Notes under the pieces: model-generated
Told to the model about the DNA's origin: nothing
The model's input: the letters and a program-made list of their open reading frames with translations, nothing else
Databases searched by the model: none
From: Alistipes onderdonkii
GTDB lineage: Bacteria > Bacteroidota > Bacteroidia > Bacteroidales > Rikenellaceae
DNA: 64,000 nt
Reading direction: 5' to 3'
Assembly: GCF_025145285.1 (NCBI RefSeq)
Contig: NZ_CP102251.1
Span: 310,001 to 374,000, forward strand
Position numbers and translations under genes: made by a program
In this document: one piece after another, positions 43,935-52,719 of the stretch
Layout of the letters: every line of letters starts with the position of its first letter
Position numbering within the stretch: the stretch's first letter is position 1

Positions 43935-44961
43935 CTTCTTCCAGTTTTTGCAGAAAATCCGTCGCCGAATCCTCTATGAATGAAATATTTATCGGTAAAT
44001 AGTATATCCTGCGCTGTATCTCTTCGGGGATCTTCGCGCGGTTGGTCAGTTTTACGGCATCCTTTTCCGTGGTCACGATGACCGCCCCGGGGAACTTGTC
44101 CAGCAATTCGCGCAGGCGGTTCAGGTCGCGTACCTTGTAGACATGATGGTCGTCGAGCGTCATCTCGGCCACCACCCCGTAGCTCCCGCGCAACGCCGCG
44201 AGGAACGGCTTGGGACTCCCGATGCCCGAAAGCGCGATCACCTGCTGCCCCTGCAGGAGCGGTTCGCCGGGCGCGGCATCCGGGAAGAGCGGCTGCGGCA
44301 TGAAACTCTCGAAACGGGTGAAATAGACCCGCTGGTAGGCAACCTGTATCAGCACCTTGCGCAGGATGCGCCGGTCGATGGGCGCCATCTTCTCCGGGCA
44401 CTTCGTAACGACGAAATAGTGGGCGCGGTGCAGTTCTTCGGGCAGGTCGCGCAGGGTTCCGAGCGGCAGCATCCTGTCGTGCTGCACGGGGCGCGTGGCG
44501 TCGATCATCACGATGTTCACCTTCGGCTCTACATAGCGGTGCTGGAACCCGTCGTCCATGACGACGAGGTCGACGTCGGGGTGCTCGGCGCGGATGCGGC
44601 GGATCCCTTCGGCACGCTTCTCGCACACGGCCACCACCGTATCGGGGAATTTGAGTTTGATCTGCAGCGGCTCGTCGCCCACATCCCGGTAATGGGAGTC
44701 GGCCTTCACCTCCAGATACCCCTTGGTACGACGGCCGTACCCGCGCGACAGCAGGGCGACGCGATGCATCTGCGACATATAGGCGATCACCATCTCGGCC
44801 ATCGGGGTTTTGCCCGTACCGCCGACGGTGATGTTGCCGATACAGATGACCGGGATGTCGAACTTCTCGCTTTTGAGGATACCCCAGTCGAAGAGACGGT
44901 GACGGAAAGTCACCCCCGCCTTATAGAGGAGAGCCGCAGGAGCAAGCAAGCATTTCAACAT
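43918..44961 (-). CDS. lpxK: Tetraacyldisaccharide 4'-kinase
   Basis: LpxK phosphorylates the lipid A disaccharide at the inner membrane. The 347-residue protein has the Walker A motif GNITVGGTGKTPM near residue 50, VVMDDGFQHRYV with the catalytic Asp/His region, and LPLGTLRDLPEELHRA. An N-terminal hydrophobic stretch anchors it. A TACCTTTG box at 44990-44997 precedes it. It is first in the lpxK-PNP-ssb operon, divergent from the M23 gene. Confidence 0.96.
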   Translation of the reverse strand: MLKCLLAPAALLYKAGVTFRHRLFDWGILKSEKFDIPVICIGNITVGGTGKTPMAEMVIAYMSQMHRVALLSRGYGRRTKGYLEVKADSHYRDVGDEPLQIKLKFPDTVVAVCEKRAEGIRRIRAEHPDVDLVVMDDGFQHRYVEPKVNIVMIDATRPVQHDRMLPLGTLRDLPEELHRAHYFVVTKCPEKMAPIDRRILRKVLIQVAYQRVYFTRFESFMPQPLFPDAAPGEPLLQGQQVIALSGIGSPKPFLAALRGSYGVVAEMTLDDHHVYKVRDLNRLRELLDKFPGAVIVTTEKDAVKLTNRAKIPEEIQRRIYYLPINISFIEDSATDFLQKLEEDVRGN

Positions 44962-44989
44962 TTCGGGTCGGTTTATCCATACAATTTTT

Positions 44990-44997
44990 CAAAGGTA
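44990..44997 (-). promoter_or_regulatory. lpxK promoter -7 box (TACCTTTG)
   Basis: This minus-strand box lies 28 nt upstream of the lpxK ATG. Confidence 0.68.
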
Positions 44998-45090
44998 GCA
45001 ATAAATCTCCGGAACACAAAACAAAAAAAGCAAATCTCGGGCCTGACCGACAAAGGAATAATAAAATTGGAGATTCCTGCGTTTTTTTCA

Positions 45091-45098
45091 TATCTTTG
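45091..45098 (+). promoter_or_regulatory. M23 gene promoter -7 box (TATCTTTG)
   Basis: TATCTTTG lies 9 nt upstream of the ATG at 45108, giving a leader of only a few bases. Confidence 0.72.
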
Positions 45099-45107
45099 CT
45101 TGCGTCT

Positions 45108-46403
45108 ATGAGAAGTTTTAAATTACCGATATGCGCCCTGCTGCTCGTAGCCGCAGGGGCGTGCGACAGAACTACGCAACAGGCCGCGGCCGAAAAGGAA
45201 GAAGCCGCGCCGCAGAATATCGTTTACGGCATCAACGCCGACAACTACCGCACCGAAACGGGCGAGGTGGGCAGCGGCGAAACGCTGGGGAAAATCCTGA
45301 ACGGGTACGGCGTTTCGGCCCTTACGGTCGACAGGCTCGACAAAGCCTCGAAAGAGATTTTCCCGCTGCGCAACATCCGCGCCGGGCATAAATACACCGT
45401 CTTCATCCACGAGGATTCGCTCTATGCCCCCCACCTGGACTACCTGGTCTACGAACGCAACATGTCTCAATACGTGGTGTTCGGGTTCCATGAGGATTCG
45501 GTCAGCGTCCAGACGGGAGAAAAGGAATTCACGGTACGCCGCACCAAGAAGAGCGCCACGATCAATTCGTCGCTGTGGGGTGCGATCATGGAGGAGCACC
45601 TGCCCTATGCGCTGGCCGCGGAAATGGAGGACATTTACCAGTGGACGGTCGATTTCTTCGGCATCCAGAAGGGCGACAATTTCACGGTGATCTATGACGA
45701 GCGCTTCATCGACGACAGCATCTCGGCCGGCATCGGCCGCATTTGGGGCGCTAAATTCTGCCAGGGCGGCAAGGAGTACTACGCCATCCCCTTCCGGCAG
45801 GGCGGCAAAATCCAGTATTGGGAATACGACGGCGGAAGCCTGCGCAAGCAGATGCTCAAGGCGCCGCTGAAATACACACGCATCAGTTCGAAGTTCACCT
45901 ATGCGCGCAAGCATCCGATCTACAAGGTATACCGGCCGCATACGGGCGTCGATTACGCAGCGCCGAAAGGCACGCCCGTACATGCCGTAGCCGACGGTGT
46001 GGTGACCTTCAAGGGCTGGGGCGGCGGCGGTGGCAACACGCTCAAAATCAAACATGCCGGCAACCTGATGACGGGTTACCTGCACCTGAGCGGCTATGCC
46101 AAGGGCATCTCGAAGGGCTCGCGCGTTTCGCAGGGGCAGCTGATCGGCTACGTCGGTTCGACGGGCGCCTCGACCGGCCCCCACCTCGACTACCGCATCT
46201 GGAAAAACGGCACGCCGATCAATCCGCTGAAAATCCCCCAGGAACCGGCCGAACCGATCTCGAACGAGAACCGCGCGACGTTCGAATTCGTGCGCGACCG
46301 TATCGTGGCCGAACTGAACGGCGAGGTGAAGGACGGGGAGCGCATCACGCAGCTCGATTCGCTCGTCATCCCGCAGCCGGCAGCACCGGAGGCAGCGAAA
46401 TAA
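45108..46403 (+). CDS. M23 family peptidoglycan metallopeptidase lipoprotein
   Basis: The 431-residue lipoprotein (signal MRSFKLPICALLLVAAGAC, Cys19) has an N-terminal LysM/OapA-like region, a central domain and a C-terminal M23 domain. The M23 metal site is RPHTGVDYAAPKGTPV, with GYLHLSGYAK and HLDYRIWKNGTPINPL. It probably cleaves peptidoglycan cross-links or activates an amidase. The start is 9 nt after a -7 box. Confidence 0.9.
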   Translation: MRSFKLPICALLLVAAGACDRTTQQAAAEKEEAAPQNIVYGINADNYRTETGEVGSGETLGKILNGYGVSALTVDRLDKASKEIFPLRNIRAGHKYTVFIHEDSLYAPHLDYLVYERNMSQYVVFGFHEDSVSVQTGEKEFTVRRTKKSATINSSLWGAIMEEHLPYALAAEMEDIYQWTVDFFGIQKGDNFTVIYDERFIDDSISAGIGRIWGAKFCQGGKEYYAIPFRQGGKIQYWEYDGGSLRKQMLKAPLKYTRISSKFTYARKHPIYKVYRPHTGVDYAAPKGTPVHAVADGVVTFKGWGGGGGNTLKIKHAGNLMTGYLHLSGYAKGISKGSRVSQGQLIGYVGSTGASTGPHLDYRIWKNGTPINPLKIPQEPAEPISNENRATFEFVRDRIVAELNGEVKDGERITQLDSLVIPQPAAPEAAK

Positions 46404-46411
46404 CGGGGAAA

Positions 46412-47068
46412 ATGGCCGCAACGACAGGCAAGGAACATCTGCCGGCCGACATGCCGGAAAGCTGGGATCAGGAACCGTTCGATAAAAGGCCCGGGGGCAG
46501 GACGAGGATGGAAGCCATCCGGGAAACGGGCAAAGCACCCGGGAATGCCGGGGAACAGACAGGAACGCCCCGGAAAAAGTCCGGTATACCGGAAAAAACC
46601 GGAAATCCGGAGGATACAGCGGAAAGCACCGGGGCGCAGGAAGCCAAACATAAAGCCGGCGTCGATGCGCGAATCGTACGGTTTCTGAAAAAACACCATG
46701 TGCTGACGCTGGCGACGAGCGGCGAGGGAGCGCCCTATTGCAGCAACGCATTTTACTGCTACGATGCGGAACGCAATTTGCTGATCTTCACGTCGGACAT
46801 GGCGACGTACCATGCGCAGCAGATGGCTCGCAACCCGTGTGTCGCAGCCTCGGTAGTACTCGAAACGAAGGTCGTGGGACGCGTCCAGGGGCTGCAATTG
46901 TGCGGTAAAGCCGAAAGGGCCGACGAGGCGGCGAGGCGGGCATACCTCAAACGGTTTCCCTATGCCGTACTGGCAGAACTGACCCTGTGGGCGATCGCGC
47001 CCGACTTTATGAAATTCACCGACAACACGCTCGGATTCGGAAAAAAACTGATATGGAACAACAGATAG
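46412..47068 (+). CDS. YhbP/UPF0306-like pyridoxamine-phosphate-oxidase-fold protein with repetitive N-terminal extension
   Basis: The 218-residue protein has a C-terminal domain (from about residue 84) matching YhbP/UPF0306: VLTLATSGEGAPYCSNAFYC, FTSDMATYHAQQMARNP and MKFTDNTLGFGKKLIW. YhbP has a flavin-reductase-like split barrel. The first 83 residues are an unusual hydrophilic extension (KAPGNAGEQTGTPRKK, SGIPEKTGNPEDTAEST) encoded by CCGGAA-rich DNA. Met33 is the last Met before the conserved domain, so most of this tract is probably translated. Its 3' end overlaps ispD by 16 nt. Confidence 0.8.
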   Translation: MAATTGKEHLPADMPESWDQEPFDKRPGGRTRMEAIRETGKAPGNAGEQTGTPRKKSGIPEKTGNPEDTAESTGAQEAKHKAGVDARIVRFLKKHHVLTLATSGEGAPYCSNAFYCYDAERNLLIFTSDMATYHAQQMARNPCVAASVVLETKVVGRVQGLQLCGKAERADEAARRAYLKRFPYAVLAELTLWAIAPDFMKFTDNTLGFGKKLIWNNR

Positions 47069-47763
47069 GAGTCATCATCGTAGCAGGCGGGGGCGGAACC
47101 CGCATGGGAGGTTCGCGTCCCAAGCAATTCATGATGCTGGGCGGCCTGCCCGTCCTGGCCCATACGATCAACAATTTCGCCGGGGCGCTGCCCGGGGCAG
47201 AGATCGTCGTGGTGCTGCCCGCGGAGCACGCCGATTTCTGGAAGGACTTCGCAGCACGCTTCGACATCGCGGCACACACGGTTACGACGGGAGGCGACGA
47301 ACGGTTCCATTCGGTGAAAAACGGGCTGAAAGCCCTGAAGCGCGATCCGGAATTGATCGCCGTACAGGACGGCGTACGACCGCTGGCCTCGCACGGCATG
47401 ATCCGCCGTGCGGTGGCCGCAGCCGCCGAACACGGCACTGCGATCCCGGTCGTCGAAGCCGTGGATTCGTACCGCGAAACGGACGGCACGGCTTCACGCA
47501 TCGTCGACCGCCGCCGCCTGCGCATCGTACAGACCCCGCAGGTATTCCGCGCCGACATACTGCGCCGCGCCTACGAGGCGGAGTACCGCCCCGAATTTAC
47601 GGACGACGCATCGGTCGTGGAACAGGCCGGCGAGGCCGTATTTCTGTGCGAAGGCGAGCGTACGAACCTGAAGATCACGACCCCCGAAGATATGGTCATC
47701 GCCGAGGCACTGCTGGCCGGGCGCGAAAAGACAGAGGAGGATACGGATGGAGAAAACCTATAA
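47053..47763 (+). CDS. ispD: 2-C-methyl-D-erythritol 4-phosphate cytidylyltransferase
   Basis: IspD makes CDP-ME in the MEP pathway. The 236-residue protein has the nucleotide loop IVAGGGGTRMGGSRPKQFMMLGG (quoted in part: GGGGTRMGGSRPKQF), VQDGVRPLAS and TDDASVVEQAGEAV. Length is typical. It overlaps both the YhbP-like gene (16 nt) and the next gene (17 nt), so the three are translationally linked. Confidence 0.95.
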   Translation: MEQQIGVIIVAGGGGTRMGGSRPKQFMMLGGLPVLAHTINNFAGALPGAEIVVVLPAEHADFWKDFAARFDIAAHTVTTGGDERFHSVKNGLKALKRDPELIAVQDGVRPLASHGMIRRAVAAAAEHGTAIPVVEAVDSYRETDGTASRIVDRRRLRIVQTPQVFRADILRRAYEAEYRPEFTDDASVVEQAGEAVFLCEGERTNLKITTPEDMVIAEALLAGREKTEEDTDGENL

Positions 47764-48286
47764 ATACCGTTTCAGCCGCCGGGCGATCTACTGGACGCTG
47801 GTCTATTTGGTGGTCTTCGTACTGCTGGGCTGGTTGTTGTACCACCTCTACGAAGGGGGCTACCTCTCGGCCTGGTTCACCTCGTTCATCGTGGCGCTCA
47901 TCGCCCTGATGTCGCTATCGATCCCCCGCAGGATTGTGGTCACCGACGAGAAGATCGAGGTGCGCTGCCTGCTGGACATCACCGAAATCCGCCGCGACGA
48001 AATCGCCTCGGTACGCCGGGTCGACCCTCGGCGGATGAAATGGTTCTTCCCGGTATTCGGGGGCTGCGGGTTCTTCGGTTATTACGGACATTTCCTCGAC
48101 CTCAGGCGGTTCGAACGCGTGAAACTCTACGCCTCGGAGTGGAAAAACTTCGTGGAGATCACCGATATCTACGAAGACCGCCTGTACGTCTCGTGTTCGG
48201 ATGCCGACCGCCTCGTGGAGGAGCTTATGCCCCCCGGAGGCAACCGCCCGGCGGAAGACGACGAAGAGGAAGAGCAGGCGCAATAG
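47747..48286 (+). CDS. PH-like membrane protein of unknown function
   Basis: The 179-residue protein has two transmembrane helices at about residues 13-32 and 40-60. A soluble beta-rich domain follows (RRIVVTDEKIEVRCLLDITEIRRDEIASV, quoted in part) typical of bacterial PH domains (bPH2/DUF304-like). The tail is acidic (AEDDEEEEQAQ). It overlaps ispD by 17 nt. Function unknown. Confidence 0.75.
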   Translation: MEKTYKYRFSRRAIYWTLVYLVVFVLLGWLLYHLYEGGYLSAWFTSFIVALIALMSLSIPRRIVVTDEKIEVRCLLDITEIRRDEIASVRRVDPRRMKWFFPVFGGCGFFGYYGHFLDLRRFERVKLYASEWKNFVEITDIYEDRLYVSCSDADRLVEELMPPGGNRPAEDDEEEEQAQ

Positions 48287-48352
48287 TATCGGGATCCGGC
48301 CAAAAAGTCGACAGAAGACGCCCGGGGATTGCGTATTTCCGGAAAATGATCT

Positions 48353-48360
48353 TATATTTG
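48353..48360 (+). promoter_or_regulatory. Rubredoxin promoter -7 box (TATATTTG)
   Basis: TATATTTG lies 65 nt upstream of the rubredoxin ATG. Confidence 0.65.
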
Positions 48361-48425
48361 CAACCGAGGCCGGAACGGCCCGTAAAAACGAAAAATAACA
48401 AACAACGCATTAAAAACCAGAAGAA

Positions 48426-48590
48426 ATGAAAAAGTACCGTTGCACCGTTTGTGAGTGGGTATACGACCCCGCAGTGGGCGATCCCGACGGAGGCATCGCC
48501 CCCGGAACGCAGTTCGAAGAGATTCCCGAAGACTGGGTTTGCCCCGTCTGCGGCGTCGGCAAAGACATGTTCGAAGAGGTTGCGGAATAA
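48426..48590 (+). CDS. Rubredoxin
   Basis: This 54-residue protein is a one-iron electron carrier. It begins MKKYRCTVCEWVYDP and has the two Cys pairs CTVC (6, 9) and CPVCGVGKDMFEEV (39, 42), with GTQFEEIPEDW between them. It probably carries electrons for oxygen or peroxide detoxification in an anaerobe. It stands alone with its own promoter and a perfect palindromic terminator. Confidence 0.97.
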   Translation: MKKYRCTVCEWVYDPAVGDPDGGIAPGTQFEEIPEDWVCPVCGVGKDMFEEVAE

Positions 48591-48608
48591 TCCCGTCCCT
48601 CCCCGAAG

Positions 48609-48648
48609 AAACGGCAAGGCGCACCCTGCAGGGTGCGCCTTGCCGTTT
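48609..48648. terminator. Perfect 40-bp palindrome, rubredoxin terminator
   Basis: AAACGGCAAGGCGCACCCTG (48609-48628) is followed directly by its exact complement (48629-48648), ending CCGTTT. It starts 18 nt after the rubredoxin stop. Confidence 0.88.
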
Positions 48649-48737
48649 GTAACCGCAGGAGCCCGGACGCAGGCCGTCTCATCCGAATAAGGGCAAACAT
48701 ATGTAATTCCGATGTATTTCCCACCCGAAATTTTGTG

Positions 48738-48745
48738 TATATTTG
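48738..48745 (+). promoter_or_regulatory. GH43 gene promoter -7 box (TATATTTG)
   Basis: TATATTTG lies 38 nt upstream of the ATG at 48784. Confidence 0.68.
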
Positions 48746-48783
48746 TCGGCAGAACTGCCCCTCACACCTAAAATTTCATGCAG

Positions 48784-50316
48784 ATGAAACATCTATTGCT
48801 TTTAGCCTCGCTCCTGACCTGCATGGGCGCCGGCGCCCAGCAGGCGACCTTCCGCAACCCGGTCATTGCGGGCGACATGGCCGACCCGACGGTCATCCGG
48901 GTAGACAACACCTATTATGCGACGGGCACCTCGTCGGAATGGGCCCCCTACTACCCGCTGTTCCGCTCCAAAGACCTGGTCAACTGGCGGCAGATCGGGC
49001 ACCTGTTCGAGCAGCAGCCCGCATGGACGAGATCCTCGTTCTGGGCCCCGGAACTTTTCCACCGCAACGGCAAAACATACGCTTATTATACGGCACGCCG
49101 GAAAACCGACGGGACGTCGTATATCGGCGTCGCCACGGCCGACAAACCCGAAGGCCCCTATACCGACCACGGCCCGATCGTCGAGTACGGCACCGAGGCG
49201 ATCGACGCATTCGTGCTGGAAGACGCCGGCGAGCTGTATATCTCGTGGAAAGCCTACGGACTCGACCCAAGGCCGATCGAACTCCTGGCCTGCAAAATCT
49301 CGGACGACGGGCTGCGCATGGCGGGGGAACCCTTCACGCTGCTGCGCGACGACAAACGGCAGGGCATGGAAGGGCAGCACTGGCTGAAAATCGGCGATTA
49401 CTATTACATCGTCTACTCCATAAACGGCTGCTGCGGCCCTGGGAGCGACTACGCCGTGGCGGTCGCCCGCTCGAAAAACCTGCGGGGCCCCTACGAGCGT
49501 TACGCCGGGAACCCGATCCTGCACGGCGGCGGCGATGTCCAGTCCATCGGGCACGGCACCATCACGACGACGCCCGACGGGAGGATGTTCTACCTCTGCC
49601 ACGCCTATCTGGCCGGTGAGAATTTCTTTCTGGGACGCCAGCCGATGTTGCAGCAGATCGTCCTGGGCGATGACCTGTGGCTTCATTTCCGGGGCGGGGA
49701 AACAGCATCCCTGACGCAGCCGATACCTTTTGCCGGCATGGCACAGCAGCCCGTATTCGATTTCGCGGATGACTTCACGGCCGACCGGCTCCGACCCGAA
49801 TGGACGTGGAACTATCCTTACGCGACGCCCGAGATCGAGCTTGCCGACGGGCGCCTCTGCCTGGGCGGGCGGCCCAAAGAGGGCGTAAAAACCGGCACGG
49901 CGCTCTGCCTGAGGGCCGTAAGCCCCGACTATACGCTCGAAACGGCACTCTCCGACCGCAACGCAGGATGGAGCGGGCTCACGGTATACGGGGATGCAGC
50001 GAACCTCCTCGTATGGGGATTGCAGGGCGACGAGGTATTGTTGAAGCTCTACAAGGACGGCAGGGAAACGCTGCTGGGCAGCTCCGGGCAGATCGGGGCG
50101 CACCTGCCGGTCTACCTGCGCATCGAGGTACGGGGGAATGCCCCCGCAGCATTCGGGTACAGTACCGACGGACACACCTGGAAACAAGTGGAGAACCTGC
50201 CCGTAGGTGCCGAAGACCTGCTGCAATGGGATCGCGTAGCACGCCCGGGATTGTATTACCAGGGGCCGGAAGGCCAGGCGGCCGAATTCGAATACATGCG
50301 GATGACCAACCGCTGA
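48784..50316 (+). CDS. Secreted glycoside hydrolase family 43 protein
   Basis: The 510-residue protein has a signal peptide (MKHLLLLASLLTCMGAGAQ). The five-bladed propeller has GH43 catalytic-type acids: GDMADPTVIRVDNTYYATG (base), EAIDAFVLEDAGELYISW (pKa modulator) and QGMEGQHWLKIGDYYYIVYS (acid), each quoted in part. The C-terminal part (about 330-510) is a beta-sandwich. Family members act on arabinofuranosides or xylosides. ATG at 48778 gives two extra residues. It lies 10 kb from no SusCD pair within the window. Confidence 0.87.
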   Translation: MKHLLLLASLLTCMGAGAQQATFRNPVIAGDMADPTVIRVDNTYYATGTSSEWAPYYPLFRSKDLVNWRQIGHLFEQQPAWTRSSFWAPELFHRNGKTYAYYTARRKTDGTSYIGVATADKPEGPYTDHGPIVEYGTEAIDAFVLEDAGELYISWKAYGLDPRPIELLACKISDDGLRMAGEPFTLLRDDKRQGMEGQHWLKIGDYYYIVYSINGCCGPGSDYAVAVARSKNLRGPYERYAGNPILHGGGDVQSIGHGTITTTPDGRMFYLCHAYLAGENFFLGRQPMLQQIVLGDDLWLHFRGGETASLTQPIPFAGMAQQPVFDFADDFTADRLRPEWTWNYPYATPEIELADGRLCLGGRPKEGVKTGTALCLRAVSPDYTLETALSDRNAGWSGLTVYGDAANLLVWGLQGDEVLLKLYKDGRETLLGSSGQIGAHLPVYLRIEVRGNAPAAFGYSTDGHTWKQVENLPVGAEDLLQWDRVARPGLYYQGPEGQAAEFEYMRMTNR

Positions 50317-50396
50317 GAGAAATTGCAGCCCCCTTCCGCAAGGCAAGCCCTCTGCGGAAGCACGGCAGAATCCCGGCCGGAACTTTCCGATAAAAA

Positions 50397-50428
50397 GAGC
50401 CGCCCCGAATTGTTCGGGGCGGCTTTCT
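50397..50428. terminator. Bidirectional terminator between GH43 and DPP III genes
   Basis: A 12-bp stem AGCCGCCCCGAA/TTCGGGGCGGCT with a short loop is flanked by AAAAAG and TTCTCTT. Confidence 0.85.
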
Positions 50429-50446
50429 CTTCCGGGACTGCGCCCG

Positions 50447-52462
50447 TCAATTGATATTGGGCAGGAAAGAATAGTTCTTCGAATAGCCGAGCATCTGCTC
50501 GACGTAGTTCGCCGGATAGGAAATTTTCACATCGACCACCCTGCCGTCCTTTTCGACAAGTTCGAACTCGGGGTTCACGAAGCCGCCGTAAGGTTCGATG
50601 CCGAGTGCATAGTAACGGTCGCGCACCTCCCGGTGCAGCTGGGGATCGACCTGGACGGCATACCGCTCGACAAGCGCCTTGCCGGCCTCGTAGTCGCCTT
50701 CGGACTTGATGCGCTGCACCTCGCGGAGCATGTCGCCGAACAGTCGGCGCAGTTTTTCGTAATCGTTGACCACGACATACGTTTTGCCGTTTTCCCGAAC
50801 CATCTCAATCACGTTGTCGGCCTTGCCGCGCTCATAGCACCACTCGCAGATCAGCTTGCGGTTACGCATGTGCGACTCCTCGACGTTCTTGCCCGGCTCG
50901 ATACGCGCCAGCTGGGTCATCATGCCGTTCAGGATATATTTCGCATAGCCGGCCTTCGCCACGTCGAACGAGGGTACCAGCCCCAGTTCCACCATCTTCG
51001 GGTCACCCAGGTAGTAGAGGCCGAAGAGGTCGGCGCGGGTCTCCTCGAGCGTCGAGCTGTAACTCTTCAACTCGTTGCCCTTCACGCCCGGCGCCAACTG
51101 TCCCGAACCGTGCCCCAGACACTCGTGCAGGTCGGTATGCAGGTCGTCGGCCAGTTTGCCGTACTTGTCCATCACCTCGCGGTCCCCGGCACGCAGCACG
51201 AACTCCTCGTTGAAGCCGTTGCCGTGGGCGGCCATGTCGTAGGCATAGGTGATGTTGTCGATCGTGACCGACTTCGAACCGTATTCCTTGCGGATCCAGT
51301 CGGCATTGGGAAGGTTGATGCCGATGGGCGTGGCGGGATAGCAGTCGCCGCCCAGCATCGCCACCGTGATGACCTTGGCCGAAACGCCCTTCACCTTCTC
51401 CTTGCGGTAGGCGGGAGCAACGGGCGAATGGTCTTCGAACCACTGCGCGTTATCCGAAATCACCTCCGTACGGTGGCAGGCCTCCTTGTCCATGAAATTC
51501 ACGATGCCCTCCCACGAAGCCTTGCGGCCGAGCGGATCGCCGTAATCCTCGATAAAGCCGTTCACGAAGTCGACGTTCGACACGGTGTCCTTCACCCAGC
51601 CGATATTATAGCGGTCGAACTCGCGCAGGTCGCCGGTCTTGTAATATTCGATCAGCGCTGCGATATTGCTTTTCTGCGGTTCGGCGGCCACGGCCTGCGC
51701 TTTTTCGAGCCAGTAGACGATCTTCTCGATGGCGGGCGAATACATGCCGCCGACCTTCCATACGCGCTCCTTCAGGACGCCGTTCTCCTTCACCAGCTTG
51801 GAGTTCAGGCCGTAGGAGATCGGTTCCGGGTCGTTGTGGTCGACCATGTCGGCGTAGAATTTCTCGACCTCGGCCTGCGTCACGCCCTCGTAGTAGTTGT
51901 TCGACGAGGTGGCGATCAGGTCTTCGCCCGCCGTCTGGTTCAGGCGCGTTTTATAGAGCGCCGGATCGAAGATAGCCTTGCAGACCTCGCCGCGCAGCGG
52001 GTTCAGGTCGCCGAACTTTTCCTCGGGGATCGTCTCTATCACGTCGAGCAGGTAACCTTCGGTGAACTCGGGGACGAACTTGTCGTTCGAATAGTGGTGA
52101 TGAATGCCGTTGGCGAACCACACCTTTTTCAGGTATTTCTCCAAGGCCTTCCATTCGGCCGCCGAGCGGTCGCCCCGGTAGTTCTCGTAAACCGTTTCGA
52201 GCGTACGGCGCACGGCGAGGTTGTATTTGAAATTCTGGTCGAAAAGGATGTCCCGGCCGCACTTGGCAGCCTCGGCGAGGTAATAGACCAGTTCCTTCTC
52301 CGCAAGCGGAAGCTGCTCGAAACCAGGGACTTCGTAACGGATGACCTTGATGTCGTCGAAACGGTCGACGATCCACGGGGCTTCGCTCTTCGATGCCCCG
52401 CAGCACGAAGTCAGTGCAACAGCGGTAACAGTCATAGATGTCAGTGTAAATAAATTTTTCAT
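50447..52462 (-). CDS. Dipeptidyl peptidase III (M49) lipoprotein
   Basis: The 671-residue zinc peptidase has HECLGHGSGQLAP, the M49 HExxxH variant with Cys as in Bacteroides, and the second zinc motif TLEETRADLFGLYYLG. The signal peptide MKNLFTLTSMTVTAVALTSC ends at a lipobox Cys. DPP III removes dipeptides from N-termini. The start at 52462 is preferred over a Met at 52582 because it begins the signal peptide. It is convergent with GH43 and divergent from GH127. Confidence 0.94.
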   Translation of the reverse strand: MKNLFTLTSMTVTAVALTSCCGASKSEAPWIVDRFDDIKVIRYEVPGFEQLPLAEKELVYYLAEAAKCGRDILFDQNFKYNLAVRRTLETVYENYRGDRSAAEWKALEKYLKKVWFANGIHHHYSNDKFVPEFTEGYLLDVIETIPEEKFGDLNPLRGEVCKAIFDPALYKTRLNQTAGEDLIATSSNNYYEGVTQAEVEKFYADMVDHNDPEPISYGLNSKLVKENGVLKERVWKVGGMYSPAIEKIVYWLEKAQAVAAEPQKSNIAALIEYYKTGDLREFDRYNIGWVKDTVSNVDFVNGFIEDYGDPLGRKASWEGIVNFMDKEACHRTEVISDNAQWFEDHSPVAPAYRKEKVKGVSAKVITVAMLGGDCYPATPIGINLPNADWIRKEYGSKSVTIDNITYAYDMAAHGNGFNEEFVLRAGDREVMDKYGKLADDLHTDLHECLGHGSGQLAPGVKGNELKSYSSTLEETRADLFGLYYLGDPKMVELGLVPSFDVAKAGYAKYILNGMMTQLARIEPGKNVEESHMRNRKLICEWCYERGKADNVIEMVRENGKTYVVVNDYEKLRRLFGDMLREVQRIKSEGDYEAGKALVERYAVQVDPQLHREVRDRYYALGIEPYGGFVNPEFELVEKDGRVVDVKISYPANYVEQMLGYSKNYSFLPNIN

Positions 52463-52623
52463 GTCGTTCGGGTTTGAATTTCCCCGAAATATACGGTTTT
52501 TTTGCGAAAAAGCCGCATACGGACGAATATACGCATGGACACATATACAATATGTGCCGGCAAACGCACCTCCCCGCCGCACCCGGCAGCGCTTGCCATT
52601 CGGGCATTATTCTCAAAAAAACA

Positions 52624-52640
52624 TACCAGTTCGTACCAGT
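52624..52640 (+). promoter_or_regulatory. TACCAGT direct repeat upstream of GH127
   Basis: Two TACCAGT copies (52624-52630 and 52634-52640) are spaced 10 bp start to start, 17 nt upstream of the GH127 -7 box. One-turn spacing suggests a regulator site. Confidence 0.4.
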
Positions 52641-52656
52641 ATGACGAAATTTTATT

Positions 52657-52664
52657 TATATTTG
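52657..52664 (+). promoter_or_regulatory. GH127 promoter -7 box (TATATTTG)
   Basis: TATATTTG lies 55 nt upstream of the ATG at 52720. Confidence 0.68.
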
Positions 52665-52719
52665 TCCACAAAGCACGCACCATGCCGGAAAAATTCGGAA
52701 ACAACATAAACCCACATTG

